DNA of 62,112 nt from Leptospira noguchii serovar Panama str. CZ214 (GTDB lineage: Bacteria > Spirochaetota > Leptospiria > Leptospirales > Leptospiraceae): the NCBI RefSeq assembly GCF_000306255.2, contig NZ_AKWY02000017.1:1-62112 (forward strand), read 5' to 3'. The notes beneath the pieces were generated by a model. That model was not told the DNA's origin and made no database searches. It was given only the letters and a program-made list of their open reading frames with translations. The translations under genes and the position numbers were made by a program. Shown here in pieces: positions 37,555 through 54,515 of the stretch. How positions within the stretch are numbered: position 1 is the stretch's first letter; the number at the start of each line of letters is the position of its first letter.

Positions 37555-37903
37555 CTTTTTGATCCTTGTCGATTCGTTTTCTTCCGGCAAAACCTTCTTC
37601 GTAACTGTGTTCGTAAAGAAGATCCTCCTCTCCTAAGTGCCAACAATAATATCCGTTTCCATTGTCGAAATCTATTAACCAGAGCCCTTTGACTTCGATT
37701 CCAAATTCTTGGATTTTAGAAGACCATTCTAAAATCAATTTTCGAATTTCTTCCTCTTTGTTTTCCATTTCGTTTTCGGGAAGAATTGTATCTCGAATTT
37801 GAACGGCTAATTCCGATACATAAGAATAATATTTTTCCGTAATTTCTTTGACTATAGGTAGGATTTTACGAGCTTCTTGATATGTCCAGAGTTTCCGTTC
37901 CAA
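37538..37903 (-). CDS. DUF2203 family protein
   Basis: The protein has 121 residues from a TTG at 37903 ([20 protein letters not shown]); a TTG 33 bases earlier is also possible and would overlap pyrB. It is helical with a C-terminal motif typical of DUF2203: [20 protein letters not shown], then [20 protein letters not shown]. No function is established for the family. It sits between pyrB and dapL with a 5-base gap and a 17-base overlap, so it is part of that transcript. Confidence 0.82.
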
Positions 37904-37908
37904 GTAGA

Positions 37909-38835
<927 letters not shown>

Positions 38836-38871
38836 TAAACGACAGAATGTAAAAAAACTCTCTTTTGACAA

Positions 38872-39873
38872 TCAAATTGATTTATGAGGATCTGATTTTT
38901 CTGGAAGGATTAAAAGTCCTGAAAGTTGTCGAATGGATTGTATCCATAAAGAAAGATCCATTTGATCTTTTGAATTTAAAAATTGAATTGGAAGACGGTT
39001 CCAAGAACAACCCGGAAAACGATGATGTACTCTATGATAGTTGAAGTTCAGAAAAAGATAAGAGAAAAATTTAGGCAAGTATAGGTTGTATGCGGAATTC
39101 ACATCGTCTAATTCTTTTCCATAATGATAAGAATGGTCTAAAAAAGAAACGATCCATCCTCTCAGAATTAGAACTAAAATTAAAAAAATTGCATTTGGAC
39201 CACAAAGATAAAAAGCACATCCAAATAAAATGAAAATGAGTAAAGAGTCGATTCTTAATTCTCGAACGATTTCAGGTTTTTGAATTTGTTTAAAGAAAGT
39301 CTTATATACCGGAAACTTAGAAAAATATTTTTTGGCAATGGGCGAGGTAAAAGAAAGAGGTAAACTTAAAAGAAAACTTCCTGATACTTCTAAAAAGTAC
39401 GTTCCCACAAAAAGTCTGACGTAATATAAAAATTTTTGGAACAAAATAGGGCCAGCGTTTTTTTCAATGAATTCAATTCTTTCTCCTTCGGAGCGATTGA
39501 ATTTATGATGAACCAGATGAGCCGTTTTCACAATTTGATAAGTGGTTCCAAAAAGAACACAAAGGAATCTTCCCCAAAAACGGTTTTCATTTCGAGAGTT
39601 CGAAAAATTTCCATGAACACATTCGTGAATCAATGCCCAATGTGTGTAAGAAAAAATCGTAGAAAATAAAAGTAATAGAGTCGGAATCAAAATCGATTTT
39701 ACAAACCAGAATGAAATCGATATATTTGTATTAAAAATATAGAATATAGGAAAAGATTCTATAAGAATCGAAATGAAATTCCAAAAGTATATGGAAATAA
39801 AAAATACGCTTAACAATAACGCGATCGTTCGGTTTGTTTTTTCTGGAATGTTTCTGCGAGGTGTTTGGTACAT
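38872..39873 (-). CDS. Membrane fatty acid desaturase-family protein
   Basis: The protein has 333 residues from ATG 39873 (MYQTPRRNIPEKTNR); a TTG 42 bases upstream is the alternative. There are about four to six membrane segments. The three histidine boxes of the di-iron desaturase/hydroxylase superfamily are present: HECVHGNF (about residue 83), HLVHHKF (about 119) and HRVHHRFPG near the C-terminus, plus an additional HSYHYG. It would act on acyl chains in the inner membrane. It is the first gene of the cluster with pyrB, which begins within 37 bases of its stop. Confidence 0.88.
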   Translation of the reverse strand: MYQTPRRNIPEKTNRTIALLLSVFFISIYFWNFISILIESFPIFYIFNTNISISFWFVKSILIPTLLLLFSTIFSYTHWALIHECVHGNFSNSRNENRFWGRFLCVLFGTTYQIVKTAHLVHHKFNRSEGERIEFIEKNAGPILFQKFLYYVRLFVGTYFLEVSGSFLLSLPLSFTSPIAKKYFSKFPVYKTFFKQIQKPEIVRELRIDSLLIFILFGCAFYLCGPNAIFLILVLILRGWIVSFLDHSYHYGKELDDVNSAYNLYLPKFFSYLFLNFNYHRVHHRFPGCSWNRLPIQFLNSKDQMDLSLWIQSIRQLSGLLILPEKSDPHKSI

Positions 39874-39967
39874 TTGAGATTCAAAAAGAGTGAAGAAACT
39901 AACTTTTTTAGGCAATTGAAAATGAACCTACAAAATGGTATACTTTGAATTTTAATTTAACTAAAGT

Positions 39968-40090
39968 TTGTCGTAATAAAATTTGAGCGAATCCGGCCGT
40001 TTGGGTCCTTGGCTCTGGTCAATCAATTGCATGAAAGAAACGTTATGCGGTATATCGTCTTTCGTTTCTTTTATAAAAACGAGAGGCTTT
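39968..40090 (+). repeat. AACGTGA-type interspersed repeat, degenerate copy
   Basis: It contains GAGCGAATCCGGCCG, GGCTCTGGTCAATCAATTGC and GAAACGTTATGCGGTATATC. The left end is worn (TTTGTCGTAATAAAA). It covers most of the space upstream of the LRR gene. Confidence 0.65.
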
Positions 40091-40109
40091 TGAGCTAAAT
40101 GACTTATTT

Positions 40110-41579
40110 ATGTCAAATGACAAAAAACAAACGATGTGTTCAAGTGGTGTTTTAAGAATGTGTTTTCATTTAATATTCAATAGCTTGCAAAAAAAGAGAA
40201 TTTTGTTCTTAATTTTCTTTTGTTTTTTAGTAAAACTTGAGGCTGAAAATTCTCGTGATAACAATGGAACTTATTACAATTTAACCAAGGCACTCCAAAA
40301 TCCATTGGATGTTCTGGCTTTGGAACTTTATGATAGTCAACTCACAACTTTGCCAAAAGAAATTGAGCAACTGCAAAATTTAGAAAGTTTACGTTTGGAC
40401 GGCGAGAACCTCACAACTCTTCCCAAAGAAATTGGAAGATTACAAAAGTTAGAATATTTAAATTTAAGTAACAATCGGCTTGTGACTCTTCCTCAGGAAA
40501 TCGGGCAATTGCAAAAGTTAAAAGAGTTATCTTTAGAGAAGAATCAACTCACAACTCTTCCCAAAGAAATTGGAAGATTACAAAATTTGCAAAAAATAAA
40601 TTTAAGTAGTAATCGGCTTGTGACTCTTTCTCAGGAAATCGGGCAATTGCAAAATTTAAAAGAGTTATATTTAGAGAAGAATCAACTCACAACTTTACCT
40701 AAAGAAATTGGAAAACTAAAAAAGCTAAAAAATTTATATATTTGTGATAATCAACTTACGATTCTTCCCGAAGAAGTTATACAATTACAAGAGTTAGAAG
40801 AGTTATCTTTAGATAACAATCAACTTACAACTCTTCCCAAGAAAATTGGGAAATTACAAAAGTTAAAATTGTTGTTCTTAAGTGATAATCAATTTGCGAT
40901 TCTTCCTAAAACAATCGGACAGTTACAAGAGTTAGAGCATTTATCTTTAGATGACAATCAACTTGCAACTCTTCCCAAAGAAATTAGAAAATTGCAAAAA
41001 TTAGAAAATTTAAGTTTAAGTAATAATCGGTTTGTGGTTTTTCCTAAAGCAATCGGGCGTTTGCAAAAACTAAAAGCTTTATATTTGAGTGATAATCAAC
41101 TCGCGATTCTATTCGGACAAAGTTTACATCTGCAAGAATTGGAATATTTACATTTAAATCATAATCGATTTACAACTTTTCCCAAAGAAGTCCAACAACT
41201 ACAAAATCTAAAAGATCTACATTTGAATGGTAATCAACTTACGATTCTTCCCAAGGGAATCGGGCAATTGCAAAAGTTAGAATATTTATTTTTAGATAAT
41301 AATCAACTTACAATTCTTCCTCAGGAAATTGGACAATTACAAAAGTTAAAAGAGTTATCTTTAGATAACAATCAACTTACGATTCTTCCCAAGAAAATTG
41401 GGAAATTACAAAAGTTAGAATATTTAAATTTAAGTAATAATCAACTCACAACTCTTCCTAAAAAAATTAGAAAATTGCAAAATCTTCACTTTCTAGGATT
41501 AGAGGGTATGCCCGCTTTGATTTCTCAAAAAAATAAAATCGAAATATTATTTCCAAATCTAAGACAACCCCAAGATTAG
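40110..41579 (+). CDS. Leucine-rich-repeat protein, 17 units of 23 residues
   Basis: The protein has 489 residues from the ATG at 40110. A signal-like segment KKRILFLIFFCFLVKLEAEN ends near residue 46. Then come 17 consecutive 23-residue repeats of the form KLEYLNLSNNQLTTLPKEIG, followed by a short cap. This is the LRR class widespread in pathogenic Leptospira and often linked to host interaction or surface binding; that role is knowledge of the family, not shown here. The DNA also shows recent internal duplication, because about 138 bp near 40474 is repeated at 40612. An earlier part of the frame has no signal character, so a later start nearer KKRILF is possible. Confidence 0.92.
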   Translation: MSNDKKQTMCSSGVLRMCFHLIFNSLQKKRILFLIFFCFLVKLEAENSRDNNGTYYNLTKALQNPLDVLALELYDSQLTTLPKEIEQLQNLESLRLDGENLTTLPKEIGRLQKLEYLNLSNNRLVTLPQEIGQLQKLKELSLEKNQLTTLPKEIGRLQNLQKINLSSNRLVTLSQEIGQLQNLKELYLEKNQLTTLPKEIGKLKKLKNLYICDNQLTILPEEVIQLQELEELSLDNNQLTTLPKKIGKLQKLKLLFLSDNQFAILPKTIGQLQELEHLSLDDNQLATLPKEIRKLQKLENLSLSNNRFVVFPKAIGRLQKLKALYLSDNQLAILFGQSLHLQELEYLHLNHNRFTTFPKEVQQLQNLKDLHLNGNQLTILPKGIGQLQKLEYLFLDNNQLTILPQEIGQLQKLKELSLDNNQLTILPKKIGKLQKLEYLNLSNNQLTTLPKKIRKLQNLHFLGLEGMPALISQKNKIEILFPNLRQPQD

Positions 41580-41660
41580 AGAAACTATTTTTGGGTTTTG
41601 CTTTTTATTTTCTTGAACGGTATTCTCATTTGAAACAATCAATGAAAGTATATAGAAATA

Positions 41661-41736
41661 TAGTTGTTGAAAAATTCCATAGTTTAGATCGATAAAGCTG
41701 CTTCAATCAAACGAGAATTAATTTTCAACGACTCTA
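41661..41736 (+). repeat. ~100-bp palindromic repeat with internal deletion (76 bp)
   Basis: It has TAGTTGTTGAAAAATTCCAT, AGATCGATAAAGCTGCTTCA and AATTTTCAACGACTCTA. It lacks the GTTTCCATGAAACAGAAACT block present in full copies. Confidence 0.8.
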
Positions 41737-41818
41737 ATATAGGATTGAGTTTCTTGTTCATTTATAATTTTAAATATTATAAATGAATAATTTATTTAAT
41801 GGCCTATTTTACTTTAAG

Positions 41819-42118
41819 TCAAGAAAATTGTTTTAATTTGCGAAAATCCATTTCAAATACCCAATATAGAATACAAAAAACGGATAAAGGAAATGTAATA
41901 AAGATCATCTGATTGAATTGAAACGCTTCTTCAAATCGTAGGTGCAAAAGACACCAAAAACCTCTGACAGTGCCACAGCCAAAACATTCTCGTTTCAATA
42001 TGAGCCTAAAAAGACAAACTGTATAACGACCACTCATATATTCCGGAGGAATATTATAAAATACAAAAGTTCCAAAGGACAATAATAGGAACTTAATCTT
42101 TTTTTGAAATTTTAGCAT
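41819..42118 (-). CDS. DUF2752 membrane protein
   Basis: The protein has 99 residues with two hydrophobic segments and the DUF2752 core ECFGCGTVRGFWCLLHL, in which the C-x-G-C-G-x-x-R pattern is diagnostic. Function unknown. In several bacteria DUF2752 genes sit beside TM2-domain genes. Here the TM2 gene lies 73 bases upstream on the same strand, so they are probably co-expressed. Confidence 0.85.
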   Translation of the reverse strand: MLKFQKKIKFLLLSFGTFVFYNIPPEYMSGRYTVCLFRLILKRECFGCGTVRGFWCLLHLRFEEAFQFNQMIFITFPLSVFCILYWVFEMDFRKLKQFS

Positions 42119-42191
42119 AAAATCACCTTATGCCATTCTAATTTAAGAATTTGATAATAACATAAGGCAAATTTATTTTCTGACAATTTTA

Positions 42192-42512
42192 CTAGTTCCT
42201 TGTAATTGGATTTCCTTGGGAATCTTTATAATTTCCAAGTAGGATCATGATTAAATCGATTAAAGTCCAAATTCCACAACCGCCACCCGTGATTAACATA
42301 AGGATTCCGGTGCCGATTTTACCTGTATAAAACCTGTGGACACCTAAAACTCCTAAAAATAAACACAATAGAAACGTAACTAGCCAGTTGTCAGATGGAC
42401 TTCCTTTTTGACGGACTCCACATTTAGGACAAATTTCAGCGGCCTTTTTTATAACCGCCCCGCAGGAACTACAAAAAATTTCATCCACACCTTTGGAAAT
42501 ATTATCGCTCAA
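42192..42512 (-). CDS. Zinc-ribbon and TM2-domain membrane protein
   Basis: The protein has 106 residues. An N-terminal zinc ribbon (FCSSCGAVIKKAAEICPKCG, four cysteines) is joined to a TM2 domain: two membrane helices with FLGVLGVHRFYTGKIGTGIL and GGGCGIWTLIDLIMILLGNY, which carries the conserved G..HRFY and D residues. TM2 proteins are common, poorly understood bacterial membrane proteins. It is first of a pair with DUF2752. Confidence 0.9.
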   Translation of the reverse strand: MSDNISKGVDEIFCSSCGAVIKKAAEICPKCGVRQKGSPSDNWLVTFLLCLFLGVLGVHRFYTGKIGTGILMLITGGGCGIWTLIDLIMILLGNYKDSQGNPITRN

Positions 42513-43592
42513 GTTATTTTCTCCTTTTGTGTTAAAATTATAAACTAATCGAATCTATTTTTTAATCTAAAAGTAGAACGGATACAATTATATTGCCTCG
42601 TAACTTTTATGAAGTAGATAAAAATTAAGAAATAAAATAGATTCAAATAACTTACTATAATGAAAGGAAAGTCTGTAGAAGGTTCTTTTAGAGTAAATCT
42701 AAAAATATAATTTTGTGATAAATTCTATTGAATATAATATCATTTGAAACAATTAAAATGAAAAACATTTACTGAATAAAATTTATAGTTTCTGATGGAT
42801 TTACATTTATAAAATAAATCGAATCTTGATCTAAATTAGAGTTGTTGAAAAATTCCAAAATTCAGGTTCAATAAAACTGTTTTAATCTATCGTTTCCGTA
42901 AAACAGAAATTGATGGAGAATTCATTTTTCAAAAACTCTATCTTACAAATGTTTGCCGCCGCCTCATTTTTTTTGATCGTGTAGTTTTTTCTTTTAGGGG
43001 TGATTTCAAAAAGATCCAAACTGGATAAATTTTGGTCTATGTTTTAGATTGATCTTGTAAAATTTAAAATTAAATTATTAAAGTATAATATATTGAAATT
43101 TTTTTATAAAAATATAAAATTGGGAAAATTTTTTTTATCTAAAATTCTGTAATTTATTTTCTTTTTCGTCGTAAAAATTTTACGTTTTAAGCAGCAAAAT
43201 TTCTGGATCAATGAGCTGCAGCGACTTTAAATTTTTATTTTTGAATTTTATAAAAGGTTTTTTCGAGAAAATTGAAGTTGAACGATTTATGGTAGGTTCA
43301 AGATTTTACTTTATGATTTGTCTTAAAGTTTAAATTGAATGTAGTTCAATGCGGAGAGAATAGAGTTGAACTTAAGCAAAGCGTTTTTTTATAAAGCGTG
43401 ACGAATTCTACAAAATGCGGGTAGTGTTTTTGCAATAAAAATTGGGATGACGAAAAGAAGGAAGTTCTTAGAATGAACGATCAATTTATTGGTCAAAGAA
43501 TTGAATTTAAGCGCAGTTTGGTACGATGTTGAATTTACCAAAAATAAATCGATTGATTATTCAAAATAGCGAACCGGTACAAATCAAATATT
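42513..43592. other. 1.1-kb AT-rich non-coding region
   Basis: There is one palindromic repeat (42837-42940). Otherwise I see no gene, hairpin or recognised repeat. It separates the TM2 gene from the divergently placed metallo-hydrolase gene and so must hold promoters for both. Confidence 0.45.
42837..42940 (+). repeat. ~100-bp palindromic repeat, near-consensus copy
   Basis: It begins TAGAGTTGTTGAAAAATT and ends ATTTTTCAAAAACTCTA. The interior has CAATAAAACTGTTTTAATC and ATCGTTTCCGTAAAACAGAA. One terminal mismatch is visible. Confidence 0.88.
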
Positions 43593-44636
<1,044 letters not shown>

Positions 44637-44858
44637 ACCAATTCTGTTTTTACTACTCGAGCGTATAAAAATAGTACCAAAAATAAGCGATCGATTTTAC
44701 CTAAGATGTATCAATTTTCAAAAGTTGCGCCTAACACGTAATTGTTGATTTTTGAAGGAATTCTAACTTTTGAAATATGCTCGTATAGTATTGCTACAAA
44801 AATTTACTTTTATTCTTTTTCGTAGTTACTACGATAAATAAGAAATTAAAATTCGTTT

Positions 44859-45983
44859 CTAAATCAATTTTAGAAAAACTGCGACTGCGTGTTTTACGTC
44901 TTCCTTCCCGTCTCTTTCAAAAAAAGTAGAAGGTTTTCTTTTCCATATATTCTCTTTTTTTAATGTTTCATCCAATCGAAATGAAAATAAATCTTCATTG
45001 GAGATATACGAAGAAGGTATTTCTTCGTTTAAACTTTTGTGAAGATACTGAACTTCGGGAAAATTTCCTCGATCCGTATAAAGAACTGGAGTTTTTGCAT
45101 ATACTGCTTCGCTTAAAATTCCATAACCTGGTTTAGTAATTACAAAATCACAGGCAGTCAAAAGATCAGGATAATGAAGATTAGAAAGTTGTATAATCCC
45201 AGTTTTTTGTTTATTAGGAATTTTTGATAAATTAAAGTCTGTCCCCGAAAGTACGATAGTATATTTTTCGGGATCAAATTTTTCCCAATTAAATCTGTGT
45301 GTTTCTACTCCATAAGCTCCAAACGAGAATAAAAGATGAATTTTATCTTTTGGAAGTTTGAAAAATTCTTTTGCCTCATTTTTGGTTAAGAACGGTTTTC
45401 GTCCCACAAGCCCGATTTGTTTTTGTTCCGCTAAAGAGTTTGCGGGGCAATTAAAAGGAAGAAGTAGGCCAAACGTAGCGTGATAATATTCTTCGTAGAT
45501 TGTCTTGGTAGCTTGTTTGAAAATTGTTGATTCGTTAGAGTAACCGGAGTAGATAAAATCCCAAGTAAAGTTTCCAATAAATAAGGAAGGAACCTTGAGT
45601 TTGGTCGCAATCATAAAAGGGAGAGACGCCGAGTCTGAAATAATCAGTTTTGTTCCAAAATCCAAACAGGACTCAATTTCAGAAATTTGAATATATGACT
45701 TTTGTAAATTAAATTCTTCGATAGCGGCTTCCGTGGCGGCGATGTCTATGGAAAGAGAATCTTTTTGGACCATGCCGACGTCCAAGTCTTTTTTGCGTAT
45801 ATTTAGACGTTTTAGATTTTTAGAATCTTCTTCCGAAAGGGCAAGAGTATCTAGAAATTTTTCTCTGACGGTTACAAGATCGATATTTAAATCAGGAAAA
45901 CTTTTAAGTAAATGAAGAATAATTTCCATAGACCGGCTGATATGGCCGAATCCGTGACCGCTAACGTAATAAGTAATTTTCAT
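44859..45983 (-). CDS. Glycosyltransferase-like protein (GT-B, MurG/GT28-type)
   Basis: The protein has 374 residues. It opens MKITYYVSGHGFGHISRSME, the glycine-rich nucleotide-sugar loop of the GT-B class also seen in the N-terminal domain of L-arabinokinase-like proteins. The C-terminal half has TACDFVITKPGYGILSEAVY and TPVLYTDRGNFPEVQYLHKS, the donor-binding E/D region. It is the last gene of the gltA operon and overlaps the methyltransferase before it by ATGA. Acceptor and sugar are unknown. Confidence 0.85.
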   Translation of the reverse strand: MKITYYVSGHGFGHISRSMEIILHLLKSFPDLNIDLVTVREKFLDTLALSEEDSKNLKRLNIRKKDLDVGMVQKDSLSIDIAATEAAIEEFNLQKSYIQISEIESCLDFGTKLIISDSASLPFMIATKLKVPSLFIGNFTWDFIYSGYSNESTIFKQATKTIYEEYYHATFGLLLPFNCPANSLAEQKQIGLVGRKPFLTKNEAKEFFKLPKDKIHLLFSFGAYGVETHRFNWEKFDPEKYTIVLSGTDFNLSKIPNKQKTGIIQLSNLHYPDLLTACDFVITKPGYGILSEAVYAKTPVLYTDRGNFPEVQYLHKSLNEEIPSSYISNEDLFSFRLDETLKKENIWKRKPSTFFERDGKEDVKHAVAVFLKLI

Positions 45984-46804
45984 AAAACGGAAACCTGTCG
46001 AATCACTTCATACATAACGATTCCTGCGGACATGGCCAAATTGAGGGAGTCTGCTTCTCCGAACATAGGAAGTGAAACGTATTCGTCGGAATTATCTCTT
46101 GCATAAGTAGAAAGGCCGTATTGTTCCGATCCGAAAACGAGCGCTATTTTCCCTTTTAGATCTGCGTTATAATAATATTTTGTGGCTTCTGGTGTTACGG
46201 CTAACGTTTTATATTGATTCTTTTTTAAAATTTCATAGATTAGTTTTGTTTCTCCCAGATAAACTTCTAAAGTAAAAAGAGCTCCTGTAGAAGCACGGAT
46301 TACATTCGGATTGAAAAGATCCAACTTAGGATCGGCCACAAGTACGGTATGAAATCCAGCTCCTTCTGCGGTTCGTAGGATCGTTCCTAGGTTCCCAGGT
46401 TTTTCCACACCTTCGATTACTAAAATCGGTTTCAAATTTTTGAATGTATTAGATTTGTTTTGAAAGGTGTCTAATCCTGTTTCAAAAAAAAGAGCGGTTG
46501 CGATCAATCCGTCCGGTCGATCTCTATAAGAAATTTTTTCAAAAACTTTTTTAGGAACTTTGATGTTTTTTGCTTCGATCAAACGAATGAGTGAGAATTC
46601 ATTTTCTCCTAAAAAACATTCTGGGGAAAAGAGTACGTTCTGAAATTTTATCTTTCCAGATTTTTGCGCCCTCAAAATTTCACGATACCCTTCTATAAAA
46701 AAAAGCCCCGAAGTTTCTCTGTGTTTTTTTTCTTTGAGATTAGAAATCGCTTTCAGCTTTTCGTTTGAAAAACTGGTAATTTCTAAAAATGGAATATCAT
46801 TCAA
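45980..46804 (-). CDS. TrmH/SpoU-family RNA 2'-O-methyltransferase
   Basis: The protein has 274 residues from a TTG at 46804, whose first bases overlap the preceding TGA. The N-terminal L30e-like domain has GLFFIEGYREILRAQKSGKI. The SPOUT domain carries all three motifs: EGVEKPGNLGTILRTAEGAG, ALVFGSEQYGLS and LPMFGEADSLNLAMSAGIVM. It should methylate a ribose in rRNA or tRNA; the target cannot be told apart from sequence. Neighbouring genes encode two more methyltransferases. Confidence 0.92.
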   Translation of the reverse strand: MNDIPFLEITSFSNEKLKAISNLKEKKHRETSGLFFIEGYREILRAQKSGKIKFQNVLFSPECFLGENEFSLIRLIEAKNIKVPKKVFEKISYRDRPDGLIATALFFETGLDTFQNKSNTFKNLKPILVIEGVEKPGNLGTILRTAEGAGFHTVLVADPKLDLFNPNVIRASTGALFTLEVYLGETKLIYEILKKNQYKTLAVTPEATKYYYNADLKGKIALVFGSEQYGLSTYARDNSDEYVSLPMFGEADSLNLAMSAGIVMYEVIRQVSVL

Positions 46805-47725
46805 AGCGAAAGTCTCTCCGATACATAAATACAATTAGAACCCGCTGGGTAAAGTCTTCCGCTTATTTCCGGAATGGAAAGTTCTCCTAAATAAAAATTT
46901 CCTTTGTTACCGATTCTACCGTCTAAAATTCTTTGCAGAGCCAGAGGACTAAATCCAGTAGAGTGACAAGTAAGTACTATAAAGTCTGGTTTGTTTCCGG
47001 AGAGTTCCATTAGAAGATCCATTAGTTCTGGAAGATCTTTTTCTATCTTAAATACTTCTCCGCTTGCACCTCTTCCAAACGTAGGGGGATCTAAAATAAA
47101 ACCTCGATAGTCTTTACCTCGTTTGATTTCGCGTTTCAAAAATTTCAATACGTCTTCTACCATCCAACGAACTTTTTTTTGTGCAAGATCGGAGGCGTTT
47201 GCATTATCTCGCGCCCAGTCCACCATTCCTTTGGAAGAATCCAGGTGACAGACGGACGCTCCTCCGTTTAACACAGCCAAGGTGGAAATTCCAGAATATG
47301 CGAATAGATTTAGAACCTCATCTTCTTTTTTAAGTTGAGAAGCAAGTTTGCGGATTTTTTTCCAGTTTTCTAGCTGTTCGGCAAAAATTCCAAGATGACC
47401 GAACGGAGTAAACTTTATTTTAATAGAATATTCTAAAATATGAATATAAAATTCTTCTTCCGTTTTTTTGTGCCAGTGCCAGGAGCCTCCTCCTTTATCT
47501 GAACGGACGTATTCTCCATGAACGTTTTTCCATAGGTTTGGTTTTGTAGGTGGCCAAGCAGAAACGGGAGAAGGACGGATGATCGTATAAGGCCCGATTT
47601 GTTCTAATTTTCGGAAATCTCCCGAGTCGATTAATTTGTAAGAACCGGATTCAATTACTTCTTGATTTGTTTTTGAAAATTTTTCTACTGAAGCCGGTTT
47701 TTTTTGCGAAATTGTTTTTGATGGT

Positions 47726-47748
<23 letters not shown>
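46801..47748 (-). CDS. Class I SAM methyltransferase, RlmI/RlmK-like
   Basis: The protein has 315 residues. A Lys/Ser-rich N-terminus leads to a Rossmann-type methyltransferase with NLFAYSGISTLAVLNGGASV (SAM loop), HLDSSKGMVDWARDNANAS and the catalytic motif ILDPPTFGRGASGE. The FxxxYSGxxxL and DPPxF motifs fit the rRNA cytosine-5 group. The start lies 23 bases inside the end of the upstream RlmI-like gene, and the stop overlaps the next TTG. It may have a distinct target from its neighbour or work with it. Confidence 0.88.
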
Positions 47749-50664
<2,916 letters not shown>

Positions 50665-50776
50665 GTGATTTCTCCTAATAAATGTTTGTCGTTTTTGCGG
50701 CGGCGTTCAAAAATTGCGCTTCAGTGGTTTCAGATTCCTATCCTATTCTTTCTATCAGAGAGACAATCTAAAAAAT

Positions 50777-53026
<2,250 letters not shown>

Positions 53027-53043
53027 TCGTATTCTTTAGTTAC

Positions 53044-53081
<38 letters not shown>

Positions 53082-53083
53082 TC

Positions 53084-54397
53084 ATGCAAATCCTGGAAAA
53101 AGAAAAAACGAACGATCTTTGGCCTGAAATTACGCTTTCATCTTACGTGGAAAAAACTCCTACGATTTTAATCAAAAAAAGAAAACCGGAAGGACCCGTT
53201 CCACGAAATCCGGAAATCATCCGACTCAAATCTAAAATTTTAGAATATTTTTCAGGAGCACTCAACAAAGTACATTCTCCATTTTCCAGTTTGAGAATCG
53301 ACTTATTTGGTGAGTTTCGTTTTCAAACCGATGCGACCTCTCCTTTTGAAGAGGAAGGTCTTTCGGAAAGAGAGAAAAATCTTCTTAAGATATTCTTTGA
53401 AGAACTTTTGGAAAGAGCACTTGAGGAACACCAGGCAGACCCAGAAGTGTTTCAGGTATTACAATCTTTTCTTTTACATGAGCAGAATTTAGAAGAATAT
53501 TTGGAACTGACACAAGTTTACGATCAGGATCTTCCTTTTATCGTGGAAGCAAAACGTTTTTTAGCTCTTATGGGAAAAATTGAATATTCAAATTTCCTAA
53601 AGGAAGAAAGTTCCTCTCTTTTTCAAAAGTACGGAGTTCTTTGGAAATCGGGAAGTCTTAGTTTAGAAGATAGGGAAATGATTTACGATCTGGTTGTAAC
53701 GGGCGAAGAGCCAGGACTACTTGGACTTGCTTGGATACTTTTTAAACACGAAACAACCGGGTTTAGAACCGTGTTTCCGATTGAAAGAAGGATTCTTACT
53801 TTGATCGAATCTTTGAGTTCCGAGGAAAAAGAATCTTTTTTTAAAACGTATTCTACTCGACACGGTTATTTGGAAACTTATTTCGTTCTTAGAAGAATTT
53901 ATCCTCAGGAATATAGAAAGGCTTGGCTTGAAGGAGAAAAACAAAAAAACGGGAGGTCTGTTTTATTGGGTTCTTTGCAGGATAAAATTTTGCAAAGTCA
54001 GGACGAATCATTGGAAAAACGTTATGCGTTATTGCAAAAAAATCATCTCGTTTATACTTTGAGTCCTTTTGAACTTCTAATTCTACTCAATTCCACCGAA
54101 TCTTCTAATGTTCAAAAGGAGATCGGTGGAGTGGAAAAAAAACTTCCAGATTCTTATCTGACTAGAAGAGCTAAATCGGTGGTTTATTTTTTTGAAAAAA
54201 AATTCGAAGAGTTTTTAAAGTCATTGGAACGTTGTGGTCGTTTTCGTTTTTCTCCCGAGATGCTTTACTTACAAGGTTCGGCTTTAGTTGAAATCGGTAG
54301 AACTCAGGAAGGGATTAAACTTTTAGAAAGCCTTTTGATTAAATTTCCTGACGCGGATTATCTTCGTTTGGTTTTAGAAAGATATAAGAAAAATTGA
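53084..54397 (+). CDS. Hypothetical helical-repeat protein
   Basis: The protein has 437 residues and no signal peptide or membrane helix. It is strongly helical and acidic. The C-terminal part (about 380-437), with FSPEMLYLQGSALVEIGRTQ and EGIKLLESLLIKFPDADYLR, is TPR-like. The rest (about 60-360) shows no family I recognise. The ATG is preceded by AAAGGA at a good distance (8 bases). It is divergent from the transglycosylase gene and may share its control region, but no functional link is shown. Confidence 0.82.
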   Translation: MQILEKEKTNDLWPEITLSSYVEKTPTILIKKRKPEGPVPRNPEIIRLKSKILEYFSGALNKVHSPFSSLRIDLFGEFRFQTDATSPFEEEGLSEREKNLLKIFFEELLERALEEHQADPEVFQVLQSFLLHEQNLEEYLELTQVYDQDLPFIVEAKRFLALMGKIEYSNFLKEESSSLFQKYGVLWKSGSLSLEDREMIYDLVVTGEEPGLLGLAWILFKHETTGFRTVFPIERRILTLIESLSSEEKESFFKTYSTRHGYLETYFVLRRIYPQEYRKAWLEGEKQKNGRSVLLGSLQDKILQSQDESLEKRYALLQKNHLVYTLSPFELLILLNSTESSNVQKEIGGVEKKLPDSYLTRRAKSVVYFFEKKFEEFLKSLERCGRFRFSPEMLYLQGSALVEIGRTQEGIKLLESLLIKFPDADYLRLVLERYKKN

Positions 54398-54515
54398 ATT
54401 TACTTATCATGAATTTCAAGACGCAAGAATCTCTCCAAGTTTTGGAACAGATTCTTGGTTTGCTAGTTTGTTAGGATTTATTTTTTGAGGCTTGAAAAAT
54501 AAATAGTTCTAACGG

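Noticed and set aside
40110..41579. LRR gene considered as an inactive pseudogene because of its repetitiveness
   Set aside because: The frame is continuous, all units are in register and a signal-like segment is present.
44820..44834. TCGTAG-TTA-CTACGA hairpin as a terminator between convergent genes
   Set aside because: The stem is only 6 bp and no T-run follows it on either strand.
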